From: Vibrio pacinii DSM 19139
GTDB lineage: Bacteria; Pseudomonadota; Gammaproteobacteria; Enterobacterales; Vibrionaceae
DNA: 41,997 nucleotides
NCBI RefSeq assembly: GCF_000711795.1
Contig: NZ_JONH01000022.1
Location: 1 to 41,997 of the forward strand
Reading direction: 5' to 3'
Position numbers and translations under genes: made by a program. Positions 14,268 through 21,857 of this stretch are shown here, one piece after another; positions within the stretch are counted from its first letter, which is position 1; every line of letters starts with the position of its first letter. The notes beneath the pieces were generated by a model that was not told where the DNA came from, did not search any database, and saw only the letters and a list, made by a program, of their open reading frames with translations.

Positions 14268-15125
14268 ATGACAAACCAATACGTACCACCGAAAGTTTGG
14301 GTTAATGACGTCAGTGGTGGCAACAAGTGGGCGAATATCAACAGCCCAGAGTCAGGTGCCCGCTTCGAACGTGATCTCCCCGTAGGCAAGCACGCGCTGC
14401 AACTTTTTTCATTGGGCACACCCAATGGCCAAAAAGTAACCATTATTCTTGAGGAGCTGTTGGCATTGGGCATTAAAGAAGCCGAGTATGATGCCTTCTT
14501 GATTAACATCGGTGAAGCGGACCAATTCTCATCCGGCTTTGTGGGAATTAATCCAAATTCGAAAATACCCGCTTTGCTTGATAAGTCGGGAGACGAAGAG
14601 GTGAATGTATTTGAATCAGCGTCTATCTTGGTTCACCTCGCTGAAAAGTTCGGCCAGTTTTTACCGAGCAGCGGGCCATCGCGCACTCAAACGTTTAACT
14701 GGTTATTTTGGGCACAAGGTTCAGCGCCTTTTCTAGGTGGCGGTTTCGGCCATTTCTACGCATACGCAGATGAAAAGCAACAGTATCCAATCAATCGCTT
14801 CGCCATGGAGGCCAAACGCCAACTTGACGTACTGGATAAACAATTAGCCAAACATAGCTATGTTGCGGGAGAGGAATATACCATTGCAGATATGGCCATA
14901 TGGCCATGGTATGGCAATCTCGTTCTTGGCAAGCTCTATGACGCCGCTGAGTTTTTGCAAGTCGACGCCTACACTCATGTTGTGCGTTGGGCAAAACAGA
15001 TTGAAGCTCGAGAAGGTGTGCAGCGTGGTCGTATCGTCAACCGCACGTTTGGAGAAGAGTGGGAACAGCTGGCTGAACGTCATGATGCTAGTGATATTGA
15101 TGAAGTGCTAAAGCGTAAACCTTAA
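14268..15125 (+). CDS. yghU: Glutathione-dependent disulfide-bond oxidoreductase YghU
   Basis: This GST-superfamily protein of the Nu class binds two glutathiones and reduces disulfides or hydroperoxides. The 285 residues track E. coli YghU closely: VWVNDVSGGNKWANINSPESGARFERDLPVGKHALQLFSLGTPNGQKVTIILEELLALG, DQFSSGFVGINPNSKIPAL, FNWLFWAQGSAPFLGGGFGHFYAYA, EYTIADMAIWPWYGNLVLG, RGRIVNRTFG. The ATG follows AAAGGATTCACA, giving an AAGGA ribosome binding site. No NemR-like box is seen upstream, so it is not obviously part of that regulon, although its function is related. Confidence 0.95.
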   Translation: MTNQYVPPKVWVNDVSGGNKWANINSPESGARFERDLPVGKHALQLFSLGTPNGQKVTIILEELLALGIKEAEYDAFLINIGEADQFSSGFVGINPNSKIPALLDKSGDEEVNVFESASILVHLAEKFGQFLPSSGPSRTQTFNWLFWAQGSAPFLGGGFGHFYAYADEKQQYPINRFAMEAKRQLDVLDKQLAKHSYVAGEEYTIADMAIWPWYGNLVLGKLYDAAEFLQVDAYTHVVRWAKQIEAREGVQRGRIVNRTFGEEWEQLAERHDASDIDEVLKRKP

Positions 15126-15135
15126 TAGTTGAAAA

Positions 15136-15164
15136 TTAGCACACTCCCTTGTGTGGTGTGCTAA
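15136..15164 (+). terminator. Hairpin after yghU, weak terminator
   Basis: TTAGCACAC (15136-15144) pairs with GTGTGCTAA (15156-15164) over 11 bases, 10 bases after the yghU stop. No U-tract follows, so termination may need help or the hairpin may only protect the 3' end. Confidence 0.45.
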
Positions 15165-15263
15165 CTCCAAACGAGAGAGCAGCAAAGATAGCAAAGCCAA
15201 CAAAGGCCACTTTGCGGCTCTACTCCCTCATACTGCATAACTTCAAACACAAGTTTGGCATTT

Positions 15264-16199
15264 TTAGTAACCTATCGTCGTTAGCACGAATTTATGATCC
15301 GAGCCTTTAGGCAGCGGATCACTGTGGCGTTGGCAAATTTTACGCCCCGTTTGAATAGCTTTTAGCCACAAGTGATCGATCGCGATTTGACTAAAGCTTG
15401 GCGTATCGACGCTACGATGCCAATTGGGCCAGCTAGCAACTGGGGCTGTTTGGAAACTCGGTAATATCTTGCTAAAACGTAAACTGACGGATGATAGGTT
15501 AAAATCGCCGACCACCAGCATTTCATCATTCGGGTAAATATCGATGAGCGATTCAATGGTTCGAATCAACGCATTACGCCGATACCATAAAGCCTTTGTT
15601 CTTGGTGATGGTGGGTGAGCGGCGATAAAAGCGAGTGCCTTTTGGGTATTTGGGTACCATAAACCACGAATAATTGCTTGCTGATCGGGCGTCATGTAAA
15701 CGGATACCTGCTTTAAAGGAAAGCGGCTCAAAATCATCTGACTGGATGGGTACCCGACCCCTTCTTGCCCACCGTAATAATATGGATAAACGTCGTCGAG
15801 TGTTTTTAGTTTTTCTCCTACTTCTGGGGCCACCTCTTGCAACACCACCAAGTCACTGGGTGAGGTAAGCAGACGATTAACCAACGCGTTGATATTTGGG
15901 TTCTGGTAATAAAGGTTGTATTGCGCGACCGTAATAGAGTTCACGCAGTTAGCGACTAAGTGCTGACTGCGGTGTGGGCTGAGCAGTAAAAAAAACGACA
16001 GCAATACACCACACAAAATCAACGGTGCCCAAGCCTTTAAAAGTAACATCCCCACGGCTAACACAATGTAAGTGACAATAAATAGCGCTGGGAATGCGAC
16101 GATGTTTTCGATCCACCACACCGCTTCATAAAAGCTTAAGCTCACCCAGATTACAGCAGGGCTAAAAACAACCAGCCAAATAAGTCCACGTTTAATCAA
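15264..16199 (-). CDS. Membrane-anchored endonuclease/exonuclease/phosphatase family protein
   Basis: The protein has 311 residues. Three N-terminal membrane segments (within about 1-75) are followed by an EEP metal-dependent hydrolase domain (about 85-310), the fold of DNase I, exonuclease III and phosphoesterases. Motifs are VAQYNLYYQNPN, DLVVLQEVAPE (metal-binding Glu), LVVGDFNLSSVS (Asp and Asn of the active site), IDHLWLK and GSDHKFVLTTIG (catalytic Asp-His). The catalytic domain probably faces the periplasm. The substrate is unknown. The whole set of catalytic residues is intact. It is convergent with yghU and divergent from the GGDEF-EAL gene. Confidence 0.88.
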   Translation of the reverse strand: MIKRGLIWLVVFSPAVIWVSLSFYEAVWWIENIVAFPALFIVTYIVLAVGMLLLKAWAPLILCGVLLSFFLLLSPHRSQHLVANCVNSITVAQYNLYYQNPNINALVNRLLTSPSDLVVLQEVAPEVGEKLKTLDDVYPYYYGGQEGVGYPSSQMILSRFPLKQVSVYMTPDQQAIIRGLWYPNTQKALAFIAAHPPSPRTKALWYRRNALIRTIESLIDIYPNDEMLVVGDFNLSSVSLRFSKILPSFQTAPVASWPNWHRSVDTPSFSQIAIDHLWLKAIQTGRKICQRHSDPLPKGSDHKFVLTTIGY

Positions 16200-16463
16200 A
16201 TGCCATCTCCTAACTTATTCACTTCAGTATGGGTCAAAAATGACGTGGAGAAGAGGATATGCTGCACAATGATGGGCAGAACTTATCTATCATCCAACCC
16301 ACTCCGCATCTCATAGTTGAGACGCTGCACAAAAGTGACACATATTATTGCCCTTTACTTCAAGTTCTTAAAACCAATCGCCTACATTTAACAAATAATG
16401 TAATAATGTAATAACTCACTATTACAAAAATCGACGACTTATCTTTCATCTTCATGGAGCTCT

Positions 16464-18953
16464 ATGACCAAACTCACCGACAAGAAGTTGCTAAACCTCA
16501 TTACTTACGCTCCAGCGTTGATTGTCGCCGTTTTTACTTTGGTCTGGGTTTTGGTTGCCGCACGAGATCAAGTGCTCAGTTCCCAACAAGAGCTGCTGTC
16601 ACTCAGAGAGGAAGCAAGGCAGCGCCAGTTTGTTACGTTGACCAACCGAGTCGATTATGTCCAACAACAGATAACCCACGCACGCGCTCAAACAGAGCAA
16701 CAACTTGAGAGCACCATTCAAGCGCGCATCTACGAAGCACACAACATCGCCACTCGGTTGTATCAAAACAACAAGCACTTGCCAGAAGAGCAAGTCACTA
16801 AGCTTATCACCGACGCTTTACGTGATATCCGTTTCAATAATGGCCGTGGTTACTTTTTCATCTATAAAACTGAGGGTATGAGTATCATGCACCCTCTTCT
16901 ACCACGAGTCGAAGGCACCTCTCTGTGGGACTTTAAAGACGTTCGTGGTAGTTATATTGTTCGTGAAATGGGTGAACAGGTAAAATCAAGCGGTGAAGCC
17001 TTTTATCGCTGGTGGTTTGTTAAACCGGACAATAAGAATAAAGAGTTCGAAAAAATAGGCTTCGGTAAGTACTTCGAACCCTATGACTGGTTTATCGGAA
17101 CCGGTGATTACGTGGTCGACGTGGAAAACGACATCAAGGCAACGGTGCTTTATTGGTTAACGAATCTTCGCTTTGGTGAGTTTGGCTATATTTTTGTTTT
17201 AGACAAAGATGGAACGATTCTCTCGCACATCAATCAAGACCTATTAGGTCAAAACGCATTGCAAGTGGGAAGTGAAGCCAATATTAGCGGAGTAAAGAAG
17301 CTCATGTCAGCCGATCAGGAGCTGGTCCATTACATAGCACCGATAGGCCCAGCGGAACTGACCAACCTAGCGAAGACCAGCTATGTAGTACAAGACCCAA
17401 GCTGGGGCTGGACTATCGGCGCTGGTGTATATGATGAGCTCAGCCAGCGATATCTTGCACAACGTGAAGAAATCACTAAGCAAGAGCAGCAGCAAAGCAT
17501 GCAACAGATGATCGCAATTGGACTGGTGACGATACTGTTTGTCGGCGTATTTTCTATTGCGCTGAGCCGCATGATTGCCGCGCGCTTTAAACGTTTCGAA
17601 GTACGCATCAACCGCGACTTTGCGCACCTTCAAACCACCAAAGACAAGCTAGAGTTTTTGGCCAATCATGACGAACTGACTGGCCTGCCCAATCGTTCTC
17701 AATTACACCATAAAATCGTCCAAGGCATAGCGCATTCTAGTCACAACTGTCAGCAACTAGCGGTTATGTTCGTTGACCTTGATGACTTCAAAAAAGTTAA
17801 CGACCTATACGGCCATTCTGCCGGTGACAAGTTACTAAGTGAAATAAGTCATAAATTTGAAGCCTTCATCGGCCCTAATGATTATGTCGCCCGATTTGGC
17901 GGTGATGAGTTTATTTTCTGCTTTGCGGGTTTAAATAATCTTGCCGAAGCCAAAGTGAAAGTTGAGCAAATAAAATCCGTCTTTAAACAACAATTTGTCA
18001 TCGATGGCAAAGTCTTGTTTGCCAGTTGCTCAATTGGTGTGTCAATGTTTCCAAGCGATGGCGATGATCCAGAGGCACTAATCTCTAAAGCCGATATTGT
18101 GCTCTACAAATCGAAAGCTCGTCAAAAAGGCGATGTTCTGTTCTTTGACTCATCCATTAACAAACAAGTTCAGTATGATTTCCTATTAGAAAGAGAGCTG
18201 CGCGGCGCGATAGAGCGTAATGAGTTATCTCTTGTCTACCAGCCTCAAGTTTATGCCGACAGCGGTGAGATCTACGGCGCAGAGGCATTAGTTCGTTGGT
18301 ATAACCGTCAATTGGGCCATGTCTCTCCACTTGAGTTTATTTCATTGGCTGAAGAGATTGGCTTAATTGGTGAGCTTGGTCGCTTCGTCCTCGATAAAGC
18401 GTGCGAGGAATTCAGCCACATGTTTCCATCTCCACAGCATAACTTGATGTTGTCTATCAATATTTCGCCTGCTCAGCTGATGTGTGATGGTTTTGTCCAT
18501 GAGTTGAGTACTGTGGTTGCCAAACACAAACTTGCTAATCGTAGGATCACGTTAGAGATAACTGAAAATGTTTTAATTAGTGACTTACCCAAAGCAGGCC
18601 CTATTATCAACCAACTTAAAGAGCTTGGTTTTACCATTTCACTGGATGACTTCGGCACTGGCTACTCATCACTCAGTTATTTGAGCAGTTTGTCGTTAGA
18701 TGAGCTCAAAATTGACCGCGTCTTCGTTGATAAAATGCTCAGCTCAGAGCATAGCGACTCCTTGGTTAAAGCCATTATTGCCATCGGGAAATCAGCTAAG
18801 ATGAGGATCGTTGCCGAGGGGGTCGAAACTGAAGCACAAAAACAGGTTTTGATCGATTATGGTTGTGACGTGTTACAAGGCTATCTTATTGAGCGCCCGA
18901 TTAACGCAGATCAACTTGCGCAAAAATATTCTCCGATCAACATAGAGACATAA
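16464..18953 (+). CDS. GGDEF-EAL cyclic-di-GMP enzyme with two periplasmic Cache-like sensor repeats
   Basis: This membrane protein (829 residues) makes or breaks c-di-GMP in response to a periplasmic signal. Layout: TM1 (about 14-33); two Cache-type repeats, about 85-225 (NGRGYFFIYKTEGMSIMHP, WFIGTGDYV) and about 235-330 (FGEFGYIFVLDKDGTILSH, WGWTIGAGVY); TM2 (about 348-368); GGDEF (signature at 479-483, RFGGDEF); EAL (607-609). The EAL catalytic set is complete: EAL, NIS, LEITENVL, LDDFGTGYSS, KIDRVF, AEGVET and the QGY tail. The GGDEF motif is intact but no RxxD product-inhibition site precedes it (sequence GPND). It may be bifunctional or mainly a phosphodiesterase. The ATG follows GGAG. 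Confidence 0.95.
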   Translation: MTKLTDKKLLNLITYAPALIVAVFTLVWVLVAARDQVLSSQQELLSLREEARQRQFVTLTNRVDYVQQQITHARAQTEQQLESTIQARIYEAHNIATRLYQNNKHLPEEQVTKLITDALRDIRFNNGRGYFFIYKTEGMSIMHPLLPRVEGTSLWDFKDVRGSYIVREMGEQVKSSGEAFYRWWFVKPDNKNKEFEKIGFGKYFEPYDWFIGTGDYVVDVENDIKATVLYWLTNLRFGEFGYIFVLDKDGTILSHINQDLLGQNALQVGSEANISGVKKLMSADQELVHYIAPIGPAELTNLAKTSYVVQDPSWGWTIGAGVYDELSQRYLAQREEITKQEQQQSMQQMIAIGLVTILFVGVFSIALSRMIAARFKRFEVRINRDFAHLQTTKDKLEFLANHDELTGLPNRSQLHHKIVQGIAHSSHNCQQLAVMFVDLDDFKKVNDLYGHSAGDKLLSEISHKFEAFIGPNDYVARFGGDEFIFCFAGLNNLAEAKVKVEQIKSVFKQQFVIDGKVLFASCSIGVSMFPSDGDDPEALISKADIVLYKSKARQKGDVLFFDSSINKQVQYDFLLERELRGAIERNELSLVYQPQVYADSGEIYGAEALVRWYNRQLGHVSPLEFISLAEEIGLIGELGRFVLDKACEEFSHMFPSPQHNLMLSINISPAQLMCDGFVHELSTVVAKHKLANRRITLEITENVLISDLPKAGPIINQLKELGFTISLDDFGTGYSSLSYLSSLSLDELKIDRVFVDKMLSSEHSDSLVKAIIAIGKSAKMRIVAEGVETEAQKQVLIDYGCDVLQGYLIERPINADQLAQKYSPINIET

Positions 18954-19067
18954 TGTGTCTTACTATTAAGAGAATGGGCACGTCAATGGCACCTTTACAT
19001 AACCTTACACTTTTGATGGTTATTTGATCGTATACTTAAAGTGAAACCTAAATGACCGGAGGATGCC

Positions 19068-19397
19068 ATGAAACGCTATCTCGTATCTGCTTTGCTCGTC
19101 ACTGTCTCACTTTCACTACCGTTTGCGCTCCAAGCGAAAGGGAACGGCCCAATGAGCATGCAACAACCCCCTGTATTCACTGATATTGACCTTAACCAAG
19201 ACGGATTCATTTCTCAGCAAGAATTTGAACAATTCCTGCAAGCAAGACAACAAGCGCGTCAAGCCGAGGGGCGTTTAATGAAAAACGCGACTCAGAGTGA
19301 GCAAATGTTTGAACTGATAGACACCAACCAAGATCAGTTGATTGATATGCAAGAGTTCCAATCTCACCGTGGGTTTATGAGACGTCCAAATTCATAA
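19068..19397 (+). CDS. Secreted EF-hand calcium-binding protein
   Basis: This is a small periplasmic or secreted protein of 109 residues with a signal peptide (MKRYLVSALLVTVSLSLPFALQA, cleaved near 23). Two EF-hand loops follow: DIDLNQDGFISQQEF (about 42-56) and LIDTNQDQLIDMQEF (about 84-98). Both keep Asp/Asn at the first loop positions and Glu at position 12, so calcium binding is likely. A Gln/Arg-rich linker joins them. The ATG has a strong GGAGGA ribosome binding site. It follows the GGDEF-EAL gene by 114 bases in the same direction. A terminator follows. Its partner is unknown. Confidence 0.88.
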   Translation: MKRYLVSALLVTVSLSLPFALQAKGNGPMSMQQPPVFTDIDLNQDGFISQQEFEQFLQARQQARQAEGRLMKNATQSEQMFELIDTNQDQLIDMQEFQSHRGFMRRPNS

Positions 19398-19405
19398 CCC
19401 TATGA

Positions 19406-19430
19406 CAGAGAGGCCAAACACGCCTCTCTG
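19406..19430 (+). terminator. Hairpin terminator after the EF-hand gene
   Basis: CAGAGAGGC (19406-19414) pairs with GCCTCTCTG (19422-19430) over seven bases, 8 bases past the stop. It is followed by CCTTATT, a short U-containing tail. Confidence 0.7.
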
Positions 19431-19821
19431 CCTTATTATCTCTGCTTGAATATCAGTTATCACGACTCACTGAGATAGGCGGTGTCAGCACAGCTTTGCC
19501 CTCGGTTATCGGACCAATGCTGTAGCCCGAACTTACCATTAATGAAAGTTATCTTTCCATTTTTACTATTTAACCACTCGTGACAAAAGTGTTACTTTAA
19601 GCAGCATTGGTTACACTGATATAAACTTCCTTTAAAGACCGAAGTGAGTTGATAACAGTTAAGATAAGGATATTGGACCAACAATCTCCAAACAATCATA
19701 AAGAATTGTTGCCCATTTTTTGCCCATACGGTTGCCCACTGTATGGGTTTTTCTTTCTTGAGCGTCACATTTTAGCCACACACACTAGAAATTAATCATT
19801 TGATTAAATATCGATTAATTT
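19431..19821. other. 390-base intergenic region with a possible small-RNA gene
   Basis: No protein gene is seen. An extended -10 element, TGATATAAA, lies at 19617-19625. At 19691-19752 are two hairpins, AACAAT/ATTGTT (19691-19696, 19705-19710) and CCCATAC/GTATGGG (19723-19729, 19741-19747), the second followed by TTTTTCTTTCTT. TTGCCCA occurs three times between them. No gene upstream needs this terminator, because the EF-hand gene has its own, so a plus-strand noncoding transcript of roughly 120 bases is possible. Confidence 0.4.
19723..19752 (+). terminator. Orphan intrinsic terminator
   Basis: The 7-bp stem CCCATAC/GTATGGG has an 11-base loop and is followed by five T and further T-rich sequence. 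It is on the plus strand, 300 bases past the previous gene's own terminator. Confidence 0.6.
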
Positions 19822-19871
19822 ATGTCATATCACACCGCTCAAGCGCACACTATAATTAACCATCGATTAAT
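19792..19871 (+). promoter_or_regulatory. Cluster of GATTAA-type repeats at the TetR gene, likely autoregulatory sites
   Basis: TTAATCA-TT-TGATTAA (19792-19807) is a perfect inverted repeat. ATCGATTAAT follows at 19810-19819 and recurs at 19862-19871. All share the half-site GATTAA and sit just upstream of the proposed TetR start. They are candidates for binding by the adjacent TetR protein. AT-rich promoter DNA can give such repeats by chance. Confidence 0.45.
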
Positions 19872-19887
19872 ATTTGAGAGCAATACC

Positions 19888-20538
19888 TTGGCCCCATCTA
19901 ATCGCAAAGTAGGTCGCCCCAGCAAACCAGTTGATGTCAGACAAGCGCTTATTCACCACGCTCGCGAACTCTTCATGGTCATGGCCTATGAAAAGGTTTC
20001 CATCCGTTTGATCGCGAATCGAGCCGAGGTCAATGCCGCCATGATTCGCTATTACTTTGGCAGCAAAGAAGGATTATTTGAAACTATGCTGCGTGAAACC
20101 TTAGCACCGATGAAGCGCCAGATGCAGTTGCTAGTCAAAGAGAGCTCACAAAAGAATTTTTTAGACCTGATGAAAACTTATTATCGCGAGATGGTGAAGG
20201 TACCTCAGTTCCCGCGCCTTATTGCGCAAGTGATGAATATGAACCCTTCAGAAACCCAACGAAAGTTGCTTGAGAAAGTATTCATCGATATCAGCCAACC
20301 GCTGCAAAAAATGATGTTCGAACATTTTATTGGCAGCGGTATTCTCCGAAAGGATGCAGACCCACAATTGTGTCGGGTTTCTTACATTAGCTTAATGGTG
20401 TTTCCCTTTATTACCCCACCGGCTTTGTTAGCGATTCATGGTATTGAGATAAACGAAACCTTTCTTAACCAATTGCTTGAACACAATATTAAATTAATGA
20501 CCCATGGATTTCTTCTAACCGGCGACAACCAGGAATAG
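19888..20538 (+). CDS. TetR-family regulator of the adjacent RND efflux operon
   Basis: It is probably a repressor released by a pump substrate. The DNA-binding domain (GRPSKPVDVRQALIHHARELFMVMAYEKVSIRLIANRAEVNAAMIRYYFGSKEGLFETML) is followed by an all-helical ligand domain. The frame can start at an ATG at 19822 (238 residues), but no ribosome binding site precedes it. The TTG at 19888 has GAGAG at 7-base spacing and gives 216 residues beginning APSNRKVGRPSKP, nearer the family norm. I prefer it, with moderate confidence. The stop is 5 bases before the membrane fusion protein gene, so the regulator is the first gene of a TetR-adaptor-pump operon. No ligand can be assigned. Confidence 0.88.
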   Translation: MAPSNRKVGRPSKPVDVRQALIHHARELFMVMAYEKVSIRLIANRAEVNAAMIRYYFGSKEGLFETMLRETLAPMKRQMQLLVKESSQKNFLDLMKTYYREMVKVPQFPRLIAQVMNMNPSETQRKLLEKVFIDISQPLQKMMFEHFIGSGILRKDADPQLCRVSYISLMVFPFITPPALLAIHGIEINETFLNQLLEHNIKLMTHGFLLTGDNQE

Positions 20539-20543
20539 TCACG

Positions 20544-21857
20544 ATGAAAATAAATAAAAAGCTACTGTTTTTCCCCGCCGTCACTATTGGTGTTGTGGTT
20601 TTACTCACTGCTGTCGCATTAAAACCGGATCTACCCGTTAAGCCAGCTAGCGATCGCGCTCGGTTAGTTGAGACCATACCGCTGAATTTACGCGCCATCG
20701 CACCAGTAGCAATTGGCTTTGGTAAAATCACGCCAAAAATTGAGTGGAAAGCCATCGCCGAGGTGAGCGGAAAGGTGGTTTACCGTCACCCTGAATTAGA
20801 AAAAGGTCAGGTACTGAAAGCAGGCACCGAGATCTTACGCATTGATCCCCTCGACTATGAACTTAAGCTAGTTCAGGCTCAGGCAGATTTGACCTCGGCG
20901 CAAACGTCTCTGGCAAAGTTGAGTCAAGAAGAGAGCAATCTTAAACTGACCTTAGAGATTGAACGCAATCGACTTGAGATCGCAAACAAAGAACTGGAAC
21001 GAAAGCTCAACCTGCGCAAGAAAGGGCTCAACTCACAATCGGATGTCGATCAACAACAACAAAGCGCATTATCACAACGCAAATTGGTCCAAGATATTGA
21101 AAATCAAATCGCCTTGCTTCCCGATGAAAAACGGGTTGCCCAAGCACTCGTAAAAGTGAACACCTCTAAAGTCGATGAGGCAAAGCGCTCATTAAGCAAA
21201 ACCATTATTACCCTGCCCTATGATCTGCGTATCGCGTCTGTCGATATTGAGCAAGATCAGGTGGTTAATCTTCAACAAACCATGGTCAGTGCGCATGGGA
21301 TGGCGGTCATGGAAGTCGAAGCACAGCTCTCTATTCATGATATGCAAACCCTCGCGTCAAGTTTGGGGGAAATTAGTCGCGATGAGTCTGGCATTCCTCG
21401 ACCTGACATGACTTTTATTAACGCCAGTATTGATTTAAGCAGCGGTAACTTACACGCAACCTGGCCGGCGAAAGTAAGTCGTATTAGTGAAACGGTAGAC
21501 CCTAATCAAGCCACCGCAGGAGTAATTTTAGAAATCGCCCAAGATTATCGCCATCTTGATCCGACCAATGCACCGCCGCTAGTGAATGGTATGTTCGTTC
21601 GCGCCACTATCGAAGGTCAAGCCAATCCAAGCTGGGTGATCCCTGAACGTGCTTTGCATGGTGACACCATTTATCTGATGGACGCGGACAACCGCCTCGT
21701 ATTCAAATCTGTTGACGTGTTATATCGCCGAGATAATCACGTGATCATTGACGGCGAGTTAGAGCAAGGGGACAAGCTAATTATCAATGACTTGTTGCCC
21801 GCGATTGAAGGTATGTCACTGAAAGAAGCGACCGACAACGGGGAGTCACCGCAATGA
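20544..21857 (+). CDS. RND efflux periplasmic adaptor (membrane fusion protein)
   Basis: It bridges the RND pump below and an outer-membrane TolC-type channel. The 437 residues begin with an uncleaved or signal-like membrane segment (about 5-26). A biotinyl/lipoyl-like half follows (about 65-110, AIAEVSGKVVYRHPELEKGQVLKAGTEILRIDP). Then comes a long alpha-helical hairpin (about 110-220, rich in Leu/Glu/Lys heptads) and beta-barrel and membrane-proximal domains. No lipobox cysteine is visible. It is the second gene of the TetR-adaptor-pump operon, and its stop overlaps the pump start (ATGA). No outer-membrane factor gene is nearby, so a shared TolC is likely. Confidence 0.92.
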   Translation: MKINKKLLFFPAVTIGVVVLLTAVALKPDLPVKPASDRARLVETIPLNLRAIAPVAIGFGKITPKIEWKAIAEVSGKVVYRHPELEKGQVLKAGTEILRIDPLDYELKLVQAQADLTSAQTSLAKLSQEESNLKLTLEIERNRLEIANKELERKLNLRKKGLNSQSDVDQQQQSALSQRKLVQDIENQIALLPDEKRVAQALVKVNTSKVDEAKRSLSKTIITLPYDLRIASVDIEQDQVVNLQQTMVSAHGMAVMEVEAQLSIHDMQTLASSLGEISRDESGIPRPDMTFINASIDLSSGNLHATWPAKVSRISETVDPNQATAGVILEIAQDYRHLDPTNAPPLVNGMFVRATIEGQANPSWVIPERALHGDTIYLMDADNRLVFKSVDVLYRRDNHVIIDGELEQGDKLIINDLLPAIEGMSLKEATDNGESPQ

